Of a stretch of DNA of 57,547 nt, positions 26,796 through 35,459 are shown piece by piece; the stretch's first letter is position 1, and each line of letters opens with the position of its first letter. Origin of the DNA: Bacteriovoracaceae bacterium (GTDB taxonomy: Bacteria; Bdellovibrionota; Bacteriovoracia; Bacteriovoracales; Bacteriovoracaceae); NCBI GenBank assembly GCA_018649885.1, contig JABIHA010000142.1, forward strand, positions 1-57,547. Direction: 5' to 3'. The notes under the pieces were generated by a model. It did not search any database and was not told where the DNA came from. It was given only the letters and a program-made list of their open reading frames with translations. Made by a program: the position numbers and the translations under genes.

Positions 26796-27242
26796 GTGGA
26801 AAAAAAGATCATACTTCTCGTTGATGATGAGACTGAGATTCTAACAATATTAAAAAACTTTTGCAGTGGATTTTGCGACGAAGTCCACACTGCAGAAAAT
26901 GGTCAAGCAGCACTTGAGATATTAGAAAATCATTCGATTGGCTGTATTGTATCTGACATAAAAATGCCTGAGATGAGTGGCGTTGAACTTTTAGAATACG
27001 TGAGAGAAAAAGAACTTGAGACTCCATTTATTTTTCTGTCAGGATTTGGCAATGAAGATCATATCAAAAATGCAACGATGCTTGGTGCATTTGATTTTTT
27101 TTATAAACCTTTGATCAACACAGAACCACTTAAAGAAGCCATCATTCACGCATTTGAGCGCAATCAAAATAACCTCGATGGCCTAAAAAGTGAACACGAT
27201 AAATTGGTTAGAGAATTCAACTGCCTGTTGGAAAAAAAATAG
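26796..27242 (+). CDS. Stand-alone response regulator
   Basis: 148 residues: a receiver domain with D10-D11, phosphoacceptor D54 (IVSDIKMPEMSG), the LSG switch residue and K104 (FFYKPL), then a short helical C-terminal tail without an output domain. Start is GTG. It is convergent with flagellin, three bases apart. A CheY-like or Spo0F-like relay role is plausible. Confidence 0.85.
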   Translation: MEKKIILLVDDETEILTILKNFCSGFCDEVHTAENGQAALEILENHSIGCIVSDIKMPEMSGVELLEYVREKELETPFIFLSGFGNEDHIKNATMLGAFDFFYKPLINTEPLKEAIIHAFERNQNNLDGLKSEHDKLVREFNCLLEKK

Positions 27243-27245
27243 ACT

Positions 27246-28076
27246 TTAACCGATTAGCTTCGCGATCAATTTGGGAGCTGCATTTACTTGCTTCAAACTT
27301 TCAAGCGTAGCACTTTCAAGTATATTTAACCTAGCGTTTGCAGCACTGGCCTTTGCTATATCAGTGTCAGCAATCATAGATTTTGCTTTAGTCTGATAGA
27401 CATTAGAGGTTTCAAGGTGAGATACAACAGAATTAACTCGACTATTGAGTGAGCCAAGCTCAGCTCTCCCTTTACTCACGATATGTAAGAAACGATCGAG
27501 ATCTGCAAAGGCCTGCCTTGATCCCTCTTTTGTTTTCATTGAAAGACGGTGAAGGCCAAGGTTTTTAAAACTCTTCAAAACTTTTTGGGGATCATAGGTT
27601 ATACGGTCCTCATTTACTGTATTGTGAATACCAATTTGAAAATCTAACTCATTTGAATCGAGAATTTTTTGTCCGTTAAAAGCTGCTGACTCAATCACCC
27701 TTTTAATCTCATTGGACATTGTTTGAAACTCATAATCAATGATTCCTCTTTCATCATCAGAAATTGTATCAGTGGCAGCTGAAACTGCTAATTGCCTCAT
27801 TCTATTGCTAAGAGTAGAAATGGTCGTAATATTACCTTCTGCAGTTTGAATCATAGATATACTATCATTGGTGTTTCTAATCGCCTGCTGAGAACTTCTA
27901 ATTTTTGAATTCATCTTTGTAGAGATTGCCATTCCAGCAGGATCGAAGGAAGCTTGGTAGACACGACTAGAAGAAGACATGCGAAGAGAGTTATCTACTT
28001 TTTCGCGCGAGACTCTTCCTAAAGCAGCACGTGCTTTAATAGAACCAACATTTGTGTTTACGCGCATCATGGACAC
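27246..28076 (-). CDS. Flagellin
   Basis: 276 residues. The N-terminal D0/D1 helices are typical (RVNTNVGSIKARAALG, ISMIQTAEGNITTISTLSNR, MRQLAVSAATDTISDDER) and the C-terminus ends in the flagellin coiled helix (ADTDIAKASAANARLNILES, QVNAAPKLIAKLIG). The variable central domain is very short, as in other Bdellovibrionota flagellins. The start is a GTG with AAGGA eight bases before; ATGs at 28070 and 28067 are alternatives. Only one copy is in the window, with no other flagellar genes. Confidence 0.93.
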   Translation of the reverse strand: MSMMRVNTNVGSIKARAALGRVSREKVDNSLRMSSSSRVYQASFDPAGMAISTKMNSKIRSSQQAIRNTNDSISMIQTAEGNITTISTLSNRMRQLAVSAATDTISDDERGIIDYEFQTMSNEIKRVIESAAFNGQKILDSNELDFQIGIHNTVNEDRITYDPQKVLKSFKNLGLHRLSMKTKEGSRQAFADLDRFLHIVSKGRAELGSLNSRVNSVVSHLETSNVYQTKAKSMIADTDIAKASAANARLNILESATLESLKQVNAAPKLIAKLIG

Positions 28077-28163
28077 GGCACTCTTCCTTGAACTAAAGTC
28101 ATCCTTAACTGCAAGTCCTACCTTGGACTTGTATATAAATATCGGAATTTCTTGCCGATTTCC

Positions 28164-28838
28164 TTAGCAACTAGCTAGAATTGCATAAGTTTTTTTTGAA
28201 GATAGCTGATATAGATGAGCAATCCGGTTATGATTAGAATGATTTGATACTTTTACAAGATTATAACCGACTAACTCAAGTAGATATCCGCGAAGTGGAT
28301 TAAAATAAATAAAGAATATTTTCTGATCTGGTTTAATTTGATTTTCTAGCTTGTCTAAAAAAATTTTCAATATTTTAGAGTCAAATGGATTATAAAGAAA
28401 AAATATCTTATCTCCTTCTGGAACAATATAATCTAAAACGTCTGAATTGATAGAAGATATTTTCTTGCAAATATTTTTTTTTGAATTCTGTAAGTTCTCA
28501 ATATTGTGGATGGCAACCTGATGCAAGTTAGAAGCTATTTCAACGCCTGTGACTGATTTAAATGGATAAAATGAAGCAAGCATAATTGCTCGCCCCTTAC
28601 CACTTCCCAGGTCTATAAAGTGAAATTTTTTATAATCAAAATCAAGTGAGTTAAGAAAATTTTTGAAATGTCTTACCGGAATTCCTTCATATCTTCTCGC
28701 GCCTAAAATTGATTCAGAGTTTGTTTCAAGATTAGCAATATCAACAAATTTCCTAGTAGAAACACTATAGCGAAAATCGAAGTGCCAGTCGTAAACTGTG
28801 TTGAGTATCTTATCTGCGATAATGGCAAGCTTCTTCAA
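28164..28838 (-). CDS. Class I SAM-dependent methyltransferase
   Basis: 224 residues with motif I IDLGSGKGRAIML and an acidic end of strand 2 (VTGVEIASNLHQ). Motif IV is IFFLYNPFDSKIL, with NPF in place of the NPPY of DNA/RNA methyltransferases. An N-terminal helical section precedes the Rossmann core. The substrate cannot be assigned. Start is a TTG after GGAGAG. It is in its own transcript, 88 bases upstream of flagellin on the same strand. Confidence 0.82.
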   Translation of the reverse strand: MKKLAIIADKILNTVYDWHFDFRYSVSTRKFVDIANLETNSESILGARRYEGIPVRHFKNFLNSLDFDYKKFHFIDLGSGKGRAIMLASFYPFKSVTGVEIASNLHQVAIHNIENLQNSKKNICKKISSINSDVLDYIVPEGDKIFFLYNPFDSKILKIFLDKLENQIKPDQKIFFIYFNPLRGYLLELVGYNLVKVSNHSNHNRIAHLYQLSSKKTYAILASC

Positions 28839-28937
28839 TCAACTCTCCGATTTCATCACTATTATAAACAAAAAGTATTTTTGAATCAGCTTATAAATTG
28901 GTGTTTTTATAAGAGACTCACGGTTTCGCTCAACTTT

Positions 28938-28946
28938 TGGTATAAT
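28938..28946 (+). promoter_or_regulatory. Extended -10 promoter for the small basic ORF
   Basis: TGGTATAAT is a perfect extended -10 (TGN-TATAAT). A weak -35 lies about 17 bases upstream. It is about 49 bases before the ATG at 28995 and supports that small gene's expression. Confidence 0.55.
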
Positions 28947-28994
28947 TAACCGAGAGACATACTCAGAGAAGACCACTCAAAAAAGGAGTCTAAA

Positions 28995-29147
28995 ATGGGA
29001 AAGAAAGGTAACTCAAAGGAAAAGCAAAAGAAGCTGACTAAAAAAGAGCAGAAAAAAGCTAATCACCTAAAACTTATGCAAGGAAAAAAATCAGGTGATG
29101 CTCCCAGTACCTTCAATCAAGAAAATGACCAAAAAAAAGCAGCATAA
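28995..29147 (+). CDS. Small very basic protein (50 residues)
   Basis: This short ORF has an almost ideal AAGGAG six bases before the ATG, a consensus extended -10 promoter and a downstream hairpin. The product starts MGKKGNSKEKQKKLTKKEQ and ends NQENDQKKAA. The first half is Lys-rich; the second is polar. It resembles small nucleic-acid- or ribosome-associated proteins in composition only; no family is claimed. Confidence 0.72.
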   Translation: MGKKGNSKEKQKKLTKKEQKKANHLKLMQGKKSGDAPSTFNQENDQKKAA

Positions 29148-29152
29148 ATTTC

Positions 29153-29182
29153 ATTGGGGTTTCATTGACTTGATGCCCCAAT
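29153..29182 (+). terminator. Hairpin after the small basic ORF
   Basis: ATTGGGG pairs with CCCCAAT, with additional CAT/ATG pairing inside a 16-base loop. The following T-run is weak, so it may be a terminator or an RNA-stabilising hairpin. Confidence 0.4.
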
Positions 29183-29342
29183 AATTTCATCTTACCTCCA
29201 CCCAAATTTCATAATTCTCAGTTTTCTCCAGAGTTGCACCTGTTTTCGATCAATGACACACCGAGAACCTTGTCCCCTCAGATCTATTGTTGTATATCCA
29301 TATGAACTTTATATTAGAAAGACAATGCAGGCTGGAGGTTAG

Positions 29343-29987
29343 GTGTTCACCGGGTTAGTTCAGACAAAGGGCAAAATCACTAACATTATCCCTAATTCTG
29401 AGGGGCGTTTACTCAAAGTCCATTGTCCCAGCATTGCTGCAGATATCAAAATAGATGATTCTGTTGCCATTAACGGTGTATGCCAGACAGCGATCTCGGT
29501 AGATGAAAATTCTTTTACTGCTCAGGCCATCCACACCACACTAGAAAAAACCAATTTTAAGTATTTGAAAGTGGGCGAAGAAATCAACCTTGAGTTGGCC
29601 CTAAGGCTATCAGACAGACTTGGAGGTCATATTGTCCAAGGCCACGTAGGCGGTGTTGGCCAAATATCAAGCCTAAGACACCGTGGGAAAAATATCGAAA
29701 TGACTTTAGTGCTTCCAAATGATCTTCTTAAATACTGCATTTTAGAGGGCTCAATTTGTCTCGATGGAATCAGCCTTACAATCGCAGGCCTTGAAAGCAG
29801 TAAAATCATGGTTTCACTTATTCCACACACTGTGGAAAATACCCATTTAAAAAATAAGCGCATTGGTGATTACATAAATATAGAAGTTGATGTACTGGCA
29901 AAATACGTAGAACGACTTCTCGGGAAAAATAATCGGGAAACACAAACTTCAGACTACCAAAATAGTCTTAGAGAAATATTGGGATAA
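29343..29987 (+). CDS. ribE: Riboflavin synthase, alpha chain
   Basis: 214 residues with the duplicated lumazine-binding fold: MFTGLVQTKGKI and DDSVAINGVCQTAI in repeat 1, GGHIVQGHVGGVGQ and EGSICLDGISLTIA in repeat 2. It converts two 6,7-dimethyl-8-ribityllumazine to riboflavin. The start is a GTG with GGAGG four bases before. First gene of ribE-ribBA-ribH. No FMN (RFN) riboswitch signature was seen in the 150 bases upstream, so control may differ from many bacterial rib operons. Confidence 0.96.
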   Translation: MFTGLVQTKGKITNIIPNSEGRLLKVHCPSIAADIKIDDSVAINGVCQTAISVDENSFTAQAIHTTLEKTNFKYLKVGEEINLELALRLSDRLGGHIVQGHVGGVGQISSLRHRGKNIEMTLVLPNDLLKYCILEGSICLDGISLTIAGLESSKIMVSLIPHTVENTHLKNKRIGDYINIEVDVLAKYVERLLGKNNRETQTSDYQNSLREILG

Positions 29988-29991
29988 ACAA

Positions 29992-31257
29992 ATGACGAAA
30001 AAAAATGAAGTTTTTGACTCGATCGAATCGGCCCTAGAGGATATCAAGGCCGGTAAAATAATTATCGTTGTGGATAATGAAGATCGAGAAAATGAGGGCG
30101 ATTTTGTCATGGCCGCTGATAAGGCCACCCCTGAAGCCATCAACTTCATGGCCAAGTTTGGAAGAGGTATTATTTGTACCCCTATAACAATGGAGCGTTC
30201 ACGTGAACTTGAGCTCCCATACATGGTGGATCCCAATACCAACTCATCGAAATATTTTACTCCTTTTACGCTCTCAGTAGATCTTATCGAGGGCTGTACT
30301 ACAGGAATTTCAGCAGAAGATAGAGCAAAGACTATTCTCGCAATTACAGACCAAAAAACCTCACCAGATGAACTCTCTCGCCCGGGTCACATTTTTCCTC
30401 TTATTGCTCAAGACGAAGGTGTCCTAGTAAGACAGGGCCATACAGAGGCAGCAGTAGACCTTGCTAAACTTAGTGGACTCTACCCAGCTGGAGTGATCTG
30501 TGAAATCATGAATGATGATGGCACCATGTCCAGGCTTGATGACTTGGTTGTTTTAGCTGAAAAATTTGACCTAAAACTCATCACAATTGATGACCTGATA
30601 GAATATCGAAACCTCCATGAAGTAATTGTCACAGAGCAAGTCAGCGCCAAAATTCCCAATAAATTTGGCCCTGAATTTGATATGCGTGTTTTTGTTGAGA
30701 GCTCAGATCGTAACCAAGAACACTTGGCCTTGATCTTTGGTGACTTATCAAAAAGCAGTGAACCACTGGTTAGAATCCACTCAGAGTGTCTTACAGGAGA
30801 TTTACTTGCCAGTCGTCGTTGTGATTGCGGAGAACAATTAAAAAAATCCATTGATCTTATCAACAAAGAAGGTCAAGGCGTGGTTTTATATATGAGACAA
30901 GAGGGAAGAGGAATTGGGCTTGTTGAAAAACTTAAGGCCTACAACCTTCAAGACCAAGGCCAGGATACGGTAGAAGCAAATCTTGCACTTGGACATCAGG
31001 CTGATGCCAGGTCATTCATCCCCTGTGCAAGTATTTTAAGAAAATTAGGGCTTCAAAATATTAGACTTCTCACCAATAACCCTAAAAAAATTAATGGACT
31101 CAAGGCCTGTGGCATTGAAGTCACCCAAAGAGTCTCTCTCGAGATGACACCCAATGAATATAATCAAAATTATTTGCAAACTAAAAGAGATAAGTTGGGT
31201 CACCTGATTATGGGTGCCAAACAAGATAAAAATGAAACGCCACTATTTCATCACTAA
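29992..31257 (+). CDS. ribBA: Bifunctional DHBP synthase/GTP cyclohydrolase II
   Basis: 421 residues. The N-terminal half is 3,4-dihydroxy-2-butanone 4-phosphate synthase (DNEDRENEGDF acidic loop; RPGHIFPLIAQDEGVLVRQG; HTEAAVDLAKL). The C-terminal half is GTP cyclohydrolase II with the zinc cysteines of SECLTGDLLASRRCDCG and MRQEGRGIGLVEKLKAY. Both active sites look intact. It supplies both riboflavin precursors, from ribulose 5-phosphate and GTP. Four bases after ribE. Confidence 0.97.
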   Translation: MTKKNEVFDSIESALEDIKAGKIIIVVDNEDRENEGDFVMAADKATPEAINFMAKFGRGIICTPITMERSRELELPYMVDPNTNSSKYFTPFTLSVDLIEGCTTGISAEDRAKTILAITDQKTSPDELSRPGHIFPLIAQDEGVLVRQGHTEAAVDLAKLSGLYPAGVICEIMNDDGTMSRLDDLVVLAEKFDLKLITIDDLIEYRNLHEVIVTEQVSAKIPNKFGPEFDMRVFVESSDRNQEHLALIFGDLSKSSEPLVRIHSECLTGDLLASRRCDCGEQLKKSIDLINKEGQGVVLYMRQEGRGIGLVEKLKAYNLQDQGQDTVEANLALGHQADARSFIPCASILRKLGLQNIRLLTNNPKKINGLKACGIEVTQRVSLEMTPNEYNQNYLQTKRDKLGHLIMGAKQDKNETPLFHH

Positions 31258-31289
31258 GGTAGTATGGCCTCTATAACACAAGGATCGTT

Positions 31290-31754
31290 ATGAACACTTA
31301 TGAAGGACACTTAAACGCTGAAGGCCAAAAAATGGCCGTTATTGTTGCCAGGTTTAATGAGCTCATTGGCTCAAAACTCCTTTCAGGGGCCATTGATTGC
31401 TTTACCAGGCACGGAGGAGCACACGAGGATATGGGAGTTCACTGGGTACCAGGGGCCTTTGAAATACCTCTTCTAGCAAAAAAGCTAGCGCAATCCGGAA
31501 AATATGACAGTATCATCTGTCTTGGCGCCGTTATAAGAGGGGCCACTTCTCACTACGATGTAGTTACTTCTGAAGTATCAAAAGGCATTGCGAACGTCTC
31601 ACTCGAAACTGACACTCCAGTAATTTTTGGAGTTTTAACCACTGATACAATTGAACAGTCTATTGAAAGGGCCGGAACAAAATCGGGCAATAAAGGCTGG
31701 GAATCAGCTCTTTCTGGCATCGAAATGAGCAATCTTCTAAAAAGAATTGAATAA
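31290..31754 (+). CDS. ribH: 6,7-dimethyl-8-ribityllumazine synthase
   Basis: 154 residues, the normal length. Blocks: [36 protein letters not shown], and [20 protein letters not shown] with the catalytic His region; [19 protein letters not shown] near the C-terminus. It joins the pyrimidinedione and the four-carbon unit before riboflavin synthase. AAGGA precedes the ATG. The deaminase/reductase ribD is not in this window. A long hairpin follows. Confidence 0.97.
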   Translation: MNTYEGHLNAEGQKMAVIVARFNELIGSKLLSGAIDCFTRHGGAHEDMGVHWVPGAFEIPLLAKKLAQSGKYDSIICLGAVIRGATSHYDVVTSEVSKGIANVSLETDTPVIFGVLTTDTIEQSIERAGTKSGNKGWESALSGIEMSNLLKRIE

Positions 31755-31761
31755 AACCAAC

Positions 31762-31793
31762 TCCCGGAGTTAGCTCCATAGCTAATTCCGGGA
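31762..31793 (+). terminator. Strong hairpin after ribH
   Basis: A 14-bp stem TCCCGGAGTTAGCT / AGCTAATTCCGGGA with one G-T wobble and a CCAT loop, eight bases after the stop. There is no T-run, so it may end transcription with Rho or protect the 3' end. Confidence 0.6.
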
Positions 31794-31950
31794 TATATAA
31801 ACTAGACACAACTTTGCACTGCTAATTCTATCTCCAAAAGATGCTTCAAAAATCACTTCACAAAGATATATTCCTCATCCATCTAATAAAAATAAAAGTT
31901 GGAAGTGCCATAAGTTAAACGACAGTGATTAATTTTTTATGGGATATACT

Positions 31951-32646
31951 TTAAACATCTGAATGCTTAAGAGCTTCTATGGCCTGATGGAATTTGGGAT
32001 CATCGTATTTTTCTTTCATTTCTTCAAAAATTTTCACTCTGTTAATATTGTCTACACCCTTTTCTAATAGATGATGAACAAAACATTCAGCGATAATAAA
32101 GAGCACTGCTAGTGGTGCTAATCCAACCGGAGGAGTCTCCATAAATCCAACACCACTTTTGATACCATGATGCTGCTTAATAATTGTATCAACACCAATG
32201 GGTATATTGGGAAATTTAAGGGTTAATTCTGCTGCCTGCAAAGCATGCTGTTTGACCCTCTGTTCATCCTCATTTAACGGGTAGAGCTTAGATAATTGAG
32301 AATTTGTATGTATTTTTACTTCTTCATCAGATTCCAATAATATGTCGTGAAAATAGGCGACATAGCTTATCTTTTCTGTTTGCTCCTTCGAACTCCAAGG
32401 CATTTTATATACCATGTGAAAGGCAACACAAGATATCAACTGGCAATGATTGAAGCGATAACTCGCCTTATTTTTTAACAGCAATTTTAGCATACTTCCC
32501 AACTCTTTGGACTTAGACACAATTTTAGTCATAGACTTAACTGAAGCATTCGCAAGTTGGATCGCCTCTTCAGTAACTCCAAATTTTTTCAGATTTTCAC
32601 TGCCTAGGGCATAACTTTTCTCAGTCAACTTTATTCTTTCTTCCAT
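31951..32646 (-). CDS. HD-domain phosphohydrolase-like protein
   Basis: 231 residues. An HD doublet is in SYVAYFHDILLES, followed by QHALQAAELTLKFPNIP and IIKQHHGIKSGVGF, where the histidine spacing recalls HD-GYP c-di-GMP phosphodiesterases. The GYP signature itself is not clear, so catalytic activity is uncertain. Its ATG lies inside the end of the upstream gene (26-base overlap, shifted +1), so it may be coupled to that gene or be the second half of a split protein. Confidence 0.75.
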   Translation of the reverse strand: MEERIKLTEKSYALGSENLKKFGVTEEAIQLANASVKSMTKIVSKSKELGSMLKLLLKNKASYRFNHCQLISCVAFHMVYKMPWSSKEQTEKISYVAYFHDILLESDEEVKIHTNSQLSKLYPLNEDEQRVKQHALQAAELTLKFPNIPIGVDTIIKQHHGIKSGVGFMETPPVGLAPLAVLFIIAECFVHHLLEKGVDNINRVKIFEEMKEKYDDPKFHQAIEALKHSDV

Positions 32647-33283
32647 ATGTAAGACTATCGTCTTCTAATATTTCGACAAACCGTTTGGATAAAAACTTTG
32701 TAAACTCCAGACGAAATTGACTTTCGACAAACAAATATTTGGCATTTTTATCCTCATAGGCATCCAAGGCCTCTTGTTCAAAATTTCCACCTTGATGTAT
32801 GACTTTAACGAACTGGTCTTCAGTATCTTTTTTCTCAATTTTCACAAAGACATCACACGGAGATGACTCAATTTTTAAAAAATAATGTATATCGATAGGA
32901 TAATAATTGGGGAAATTTTTCTCTGACATACTCTTTGCTGTTATTCCTAGAATTTTCGCTGTTAGAGTTACAACTTCTCTAAGCTGGACTTTTTCTGGCA
33001 GTATGTGCTTACAACCTTCGATTTTACTTCTAAGGCCTATCACAATTTGCGGAATATTATGGTCCTTCTCAAATTTCCATTGATAAATTTTGTGAGAGAT
33101 ATCATCGTCATCAATTTTATCTTGAGAAATGATTAAATCAATTTCAGGTAAGGCCTCTAGCAGGTTAAATGCATCAGCTAAACCTTCTCTAATAATCACA
33201 TCAGCACCAGTAAACATAGAAAAATTTATAGAGAGAATTCTTGCTCGATCAATATTTTGCATAACTAGGAGTATCTTCTTCAT
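32621..33283 (-). CDS. Degenerate receiver-like protein upstream of the HD protein
   Basis: About 220 residues. The first 115 resemble a receiver fold (KKILLVMQNIDRARILSINF, LIISQDKIDDDDISHKIYQW), but the phosphoacceptor region is altered (IISQDKI), so phosphorylation is doubtful. The next segment (FPNYYPIDIHYFLKIESS, GNFEQEALDAYEDKNAKYLF) is a separate beta-rich domain. Together with the overlapping HD gene it would give a receiver-linker-HD protein of about 450 residues. ATG at 33283 is one codon after a possible TTG. Confidence 0.68.
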   Translation of the reverse strand: MKKILLVMQNIDRARILSINFSMFTGADVIIREGLADAFNLLEALPEIDLIISQDKIDDDDISHKIYQWKFEKDHNIPQIVIGLRSKIEGCKHILPEKVQLREVVTLTAKILGITAKSMSEKNFPNYYPIDIHYFLKIESSPCDVFVKIEKKDTEDQFVKVIHQGGNFEQEALDAYEDKNAKYLFVESQFRLEFTKFLSKRFVEILEDDSLTYGRKNKVD

Positions 33284-33517
33284 CAACTAGGTCCAAGTAA
33301 AAGAGGTCCCATTTACATCGGTATTTCCTGACAAATCCTAATTAATTTAGTGGTCTAAATCGTCTTCAATATTCTTTAGCTTTTTTTCTAAAAATATCAT
33401 TGTGAAATAAAATAAAAATATTTAATTTAAAACAATTTAAATTTACAAAAAACCATGATTTTGGTGAATTTTTCTCATTTAAGATTAGAACTCTCATTCA
33501 ATTGAGAAAGCTCCCCC

Positions 33518-34369
33518 CTAAAATTGAGGCATGCCCTCAAATGCTTTCGGACTAATGTATATTTTGACCTTTTCTCTCGCGGAGTTTTGCTTCTTTGAAT
33601 ACTTAGCGTTACTAAAAATACCATTGAGCATTCCCGCAAGCCTTATGCCTCCAACTAGCATTTGTCTTTCCATTGTTTTGACATGGTCGTAACTATATCG
33701 GTAGCCAAGACTTGTCCCTTCAAATTTGTAGCAGCTATCTCTTAGATCAACGCTTTCTTTGACCCAATCAACCACAGTCATTCTTTGTAATTTTTTTATT
33801 TCAGAAGCTCCAAGTTTATCGAGTTCTTTCGTGTATTCACTAAAGCTGAGTTGTTGAAACTCCACCAATTGTTCATCCCATACTCGGTGGAGATTTGATT
33901 TCTTTCCAAACCAATTGAGTTTAATTTTATTTCCCCCATAATCTTCAGCATAGCCAGCGTGTAGTGGTTGATGAATATCTCCTACTAAGTGTGCCAGAAA
34001 CTTCAATGCCATGGTCTTATGCGTTTTTGGATTTTTAGAGTTTCTAAGGATTGATTCCATCAAGTAGATAGCTTGTACAATATCGCCTTTCTTTGAGTGG
34101 GTAATCTTATGGTAATTGGACTCGCCTTTGGCAAAGTTTACGTAGTGCCAAGGTTTGGCCTTGTCCCACTGTTTATTTGACCTGATGTAATCGGCCCAGT
34201 TAGTAACATAGGAAAGTGAGCGAGGGGCCAGTAGCTTATCCACTCCCTTTCTTGCTGCAGGAGATAAATGTTTCCAAGCTATCTCTCCCACAACCCGGTG
34301 ACCGATCTTTCCCCAGCCAAAACAGTTAGAAACGAACAAAACAGAAAATAATAAAACTAGAAACTTCAA
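33518..34369 (-). CDS. Secreted S1/P1-type nuclease
   Basis: About 283 residues. The signal peptide ends at CFG, leaving Trp first (WGKIGHRVVGE), as S1/P1 nucleases need because the amino-terminal Trp binds zinc. Other ligands are in VTNWADYIR, HLVGDIHQPLH and NLHRVWDEQL. It would cleave single-stranded DNA or RNA outside the cytoplasm. The start is decided by a perfect AGGAGG seven bases before the TTG at 34369; the ATG at 34396 would swallow that site and spoil the signal peptide. Nucleases of this class fit prey nucleic-acid use (inference). Confidence 0.9.
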   Translation of the reverse strand: MKFLVLLFSVLFVSNCFGWGKIGHRVVGEIAWKHLSPAARKGVDKLLAPRSLSYVTNWADYIRSNKQWDKAKPWHYVNFAKGESNYHKITHSKKGDIVQAIYLMESILRNSKNPKTHKTMALKFLAHLVGDIHQPLHAGYAEDYGGNKIKLNWFGKKSNLHRVWDEQLVEFQQLSFSEYTKELDKLGASEIKKLQRMTVVDWVKESVDLRDSCYKFEGTSLGYRYSYDHVKTMERQMLVGGIRLAGMLNGIFSNAKYSKKQNSAREKVKIYISPKAFEGMPQF

Positions 34370-34454
34370 AAGACACCTCCTAAGGCCCAAAAGCATATGG
34401 CAAAATGAGGAAAAATTCTAGTCATGGCAGGACCTAGACTTTAAAATATTAGAA

Positions 34455-35162
34455 GTGAACTTCTTAGGCTTAGTTATTATTCTTATTTTGAGCGTTGCTG
34501 CCCATGCTGGGGGTCCCTTCAATCCATCTAAAGAGGGCGAAGTCACTATGGAGCCTCAGATTGCTTACGGAAGTGTGGCAACAAGTGAAAGCTACAAAAA
34601 CTCAACTAATAGTATCTCACAGGCCGTCCCAACGGGTCTGATCATAGATTCTCACTACCAAAACCCAGAAAAACTCGACAACTTCCAGCTTGTCAGTAGA
34701 ATCCAAGTATTCCCAGTTTCCACTAAAAGAGAGCTAGAATTTCCTCTGGATTTATGGATTTCCGGTGGAGTAATGGTGGAGCGGTTTTGGCAAAAAAATC
34801 TTTTGGTATTAGAGGGTTTCTACCAACGATTTGGTAATCTAAGCCTTACTGGCCTCAATATTCCCTACATTGTAGACAACTCCTCATTTGGCATCTCGGC
34901 CGGAGCCATGTTTGAAAGTCTCTATTTCAAAAAAAGAACTCACCTCAACCTCAACCTTGATTTTATCCCTGCAGGCTCCTCTTCAAGCAGTACTGGCGCC
35001 GGACAAGACTCATATTGGGGCTATGGAGGAAGGGCCAAGTTAAACTTCTACGCCTGGAAAAACTGGCCTTTGAGCTTTTTTGGGAGCTTTCATTATTACA
35101 AGAAGACCTATCAGCTAACTCGAATGTCACTAGGGCTCAGCCTAGGTTACCGCATCCAATAA
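34455..35162 (+). CDS. Exported barrel-like protein
   Basis: 235 residues from a GTG start, with a signal peptide (NFLGLVIILILSVAAHA). The mature sequence has amphipathic strands with aromatic girdles (LPLDLWISGGVMVERFW-type, FFGSFHYYKKTYQL, MSLGLSLGYRIQ) and ends on a short beta strand, suggesting an outer-membrane barrel. It is divergent from the nuclease gene and convergent with the 35457 gene; a structured region follows it. No family assigned. Confidence 0.66.
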   Translation: MNFLGLVIILILSVAAHAGGPFNPSKEGEVTMEPQIAYGSVATSESYKNSTNSISQAVPTGLIIDSHYQNPEKLDNFQLVSRIQVFPVSTKRELEFPLDLWISGGVMVERFWQKNLLVLEGFYQRFGNLSLTGLNIPYIVDNSSFGISAGAMFESLYFKKRTHLNLNLDFIPAGSSSSSTGAGQDSYWGYGGRAKLNFYAWKNWPLSFFGSFHYYKKTYQLTRMSLGLSLGYRIQ

Positions 35163-35255
35163 CGCAAAAAGCCATAAATCCGGCTAATGATGGCCTATTA
35201 CTAAATGTAATTTCATTTTATTGAGAAATTTCGCTAATCTCTGCCTGTGAAAACA

Positions 35256-35305
35256 AAATGGTCCGTTCGGTTGCACCCTCCGCACTGAGCGACACATGAC
35301 CATTT
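35256..35305. other. Inverted repeat in the convergent intergenic region
   Basis: AAATGGTC (35256-35263) pairs exactly with GACCATTT (35298-35305) over a GC-richer interior than its surroundings. It lies 12 bases before the terminator hairpin. It may be part of a structured RNA 3' end or of a short non-coding RNA. Confidence 0.4.
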
Positions 35306-35316
35306 CGTCAAAAAAG

Positions 35317-35351
35317 GCCCTGGACTGCCCCCACATTGTTCAGGGCTTTTT
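35317..35351. terminator. Bidirectional intrinsic terminator
   Basis: GCCCTG (35317-35322) pairs with CAGGGC (35341-35346). An A-run lies before and a T-run after, so it can work in both directions between the convergent genes at 34455 and 35457. Confidence 0.7.
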
Positions 35352-35459
35352 AAACTAATCCCAGTTTGAATTTCAAGTGATGTATTCCTCGTCGGAGTGT
35401 GCTTGCTACACGCCTTCCTCGTCATCCACTCACTTGAAATCCAAACTGGGATTAGTTTA
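35351..35459. repeat. 109-bp element with 30-bp near-perfect terminal inverted repeats
   Basis: The arm 35351-35380 pairs with 35430-35459 with one mismatch in 30. Arms begin TAAACTAATCCCAG and end CTGGGATTAGTTTA. The 49-base centre holds two TTCCTCGTC direct copies (35385 and 35415, 30 bases apart) and a small GTGT/ACAC hairpin. The ends could be read as a TA target duplication. The right arm supplies the stop codon of the 35457 gene. A MITE-like element or a long RNA hairpin are the two readings. Confidence 0.75.

Noticed and set aside
29190..29342. FMN (RFN) riboswitch before ribE
   Set aside because: The conserved RFN blocks (AGGGGCAGGGTGAAATTCC-like) are not visible in the 150 bases upstream.
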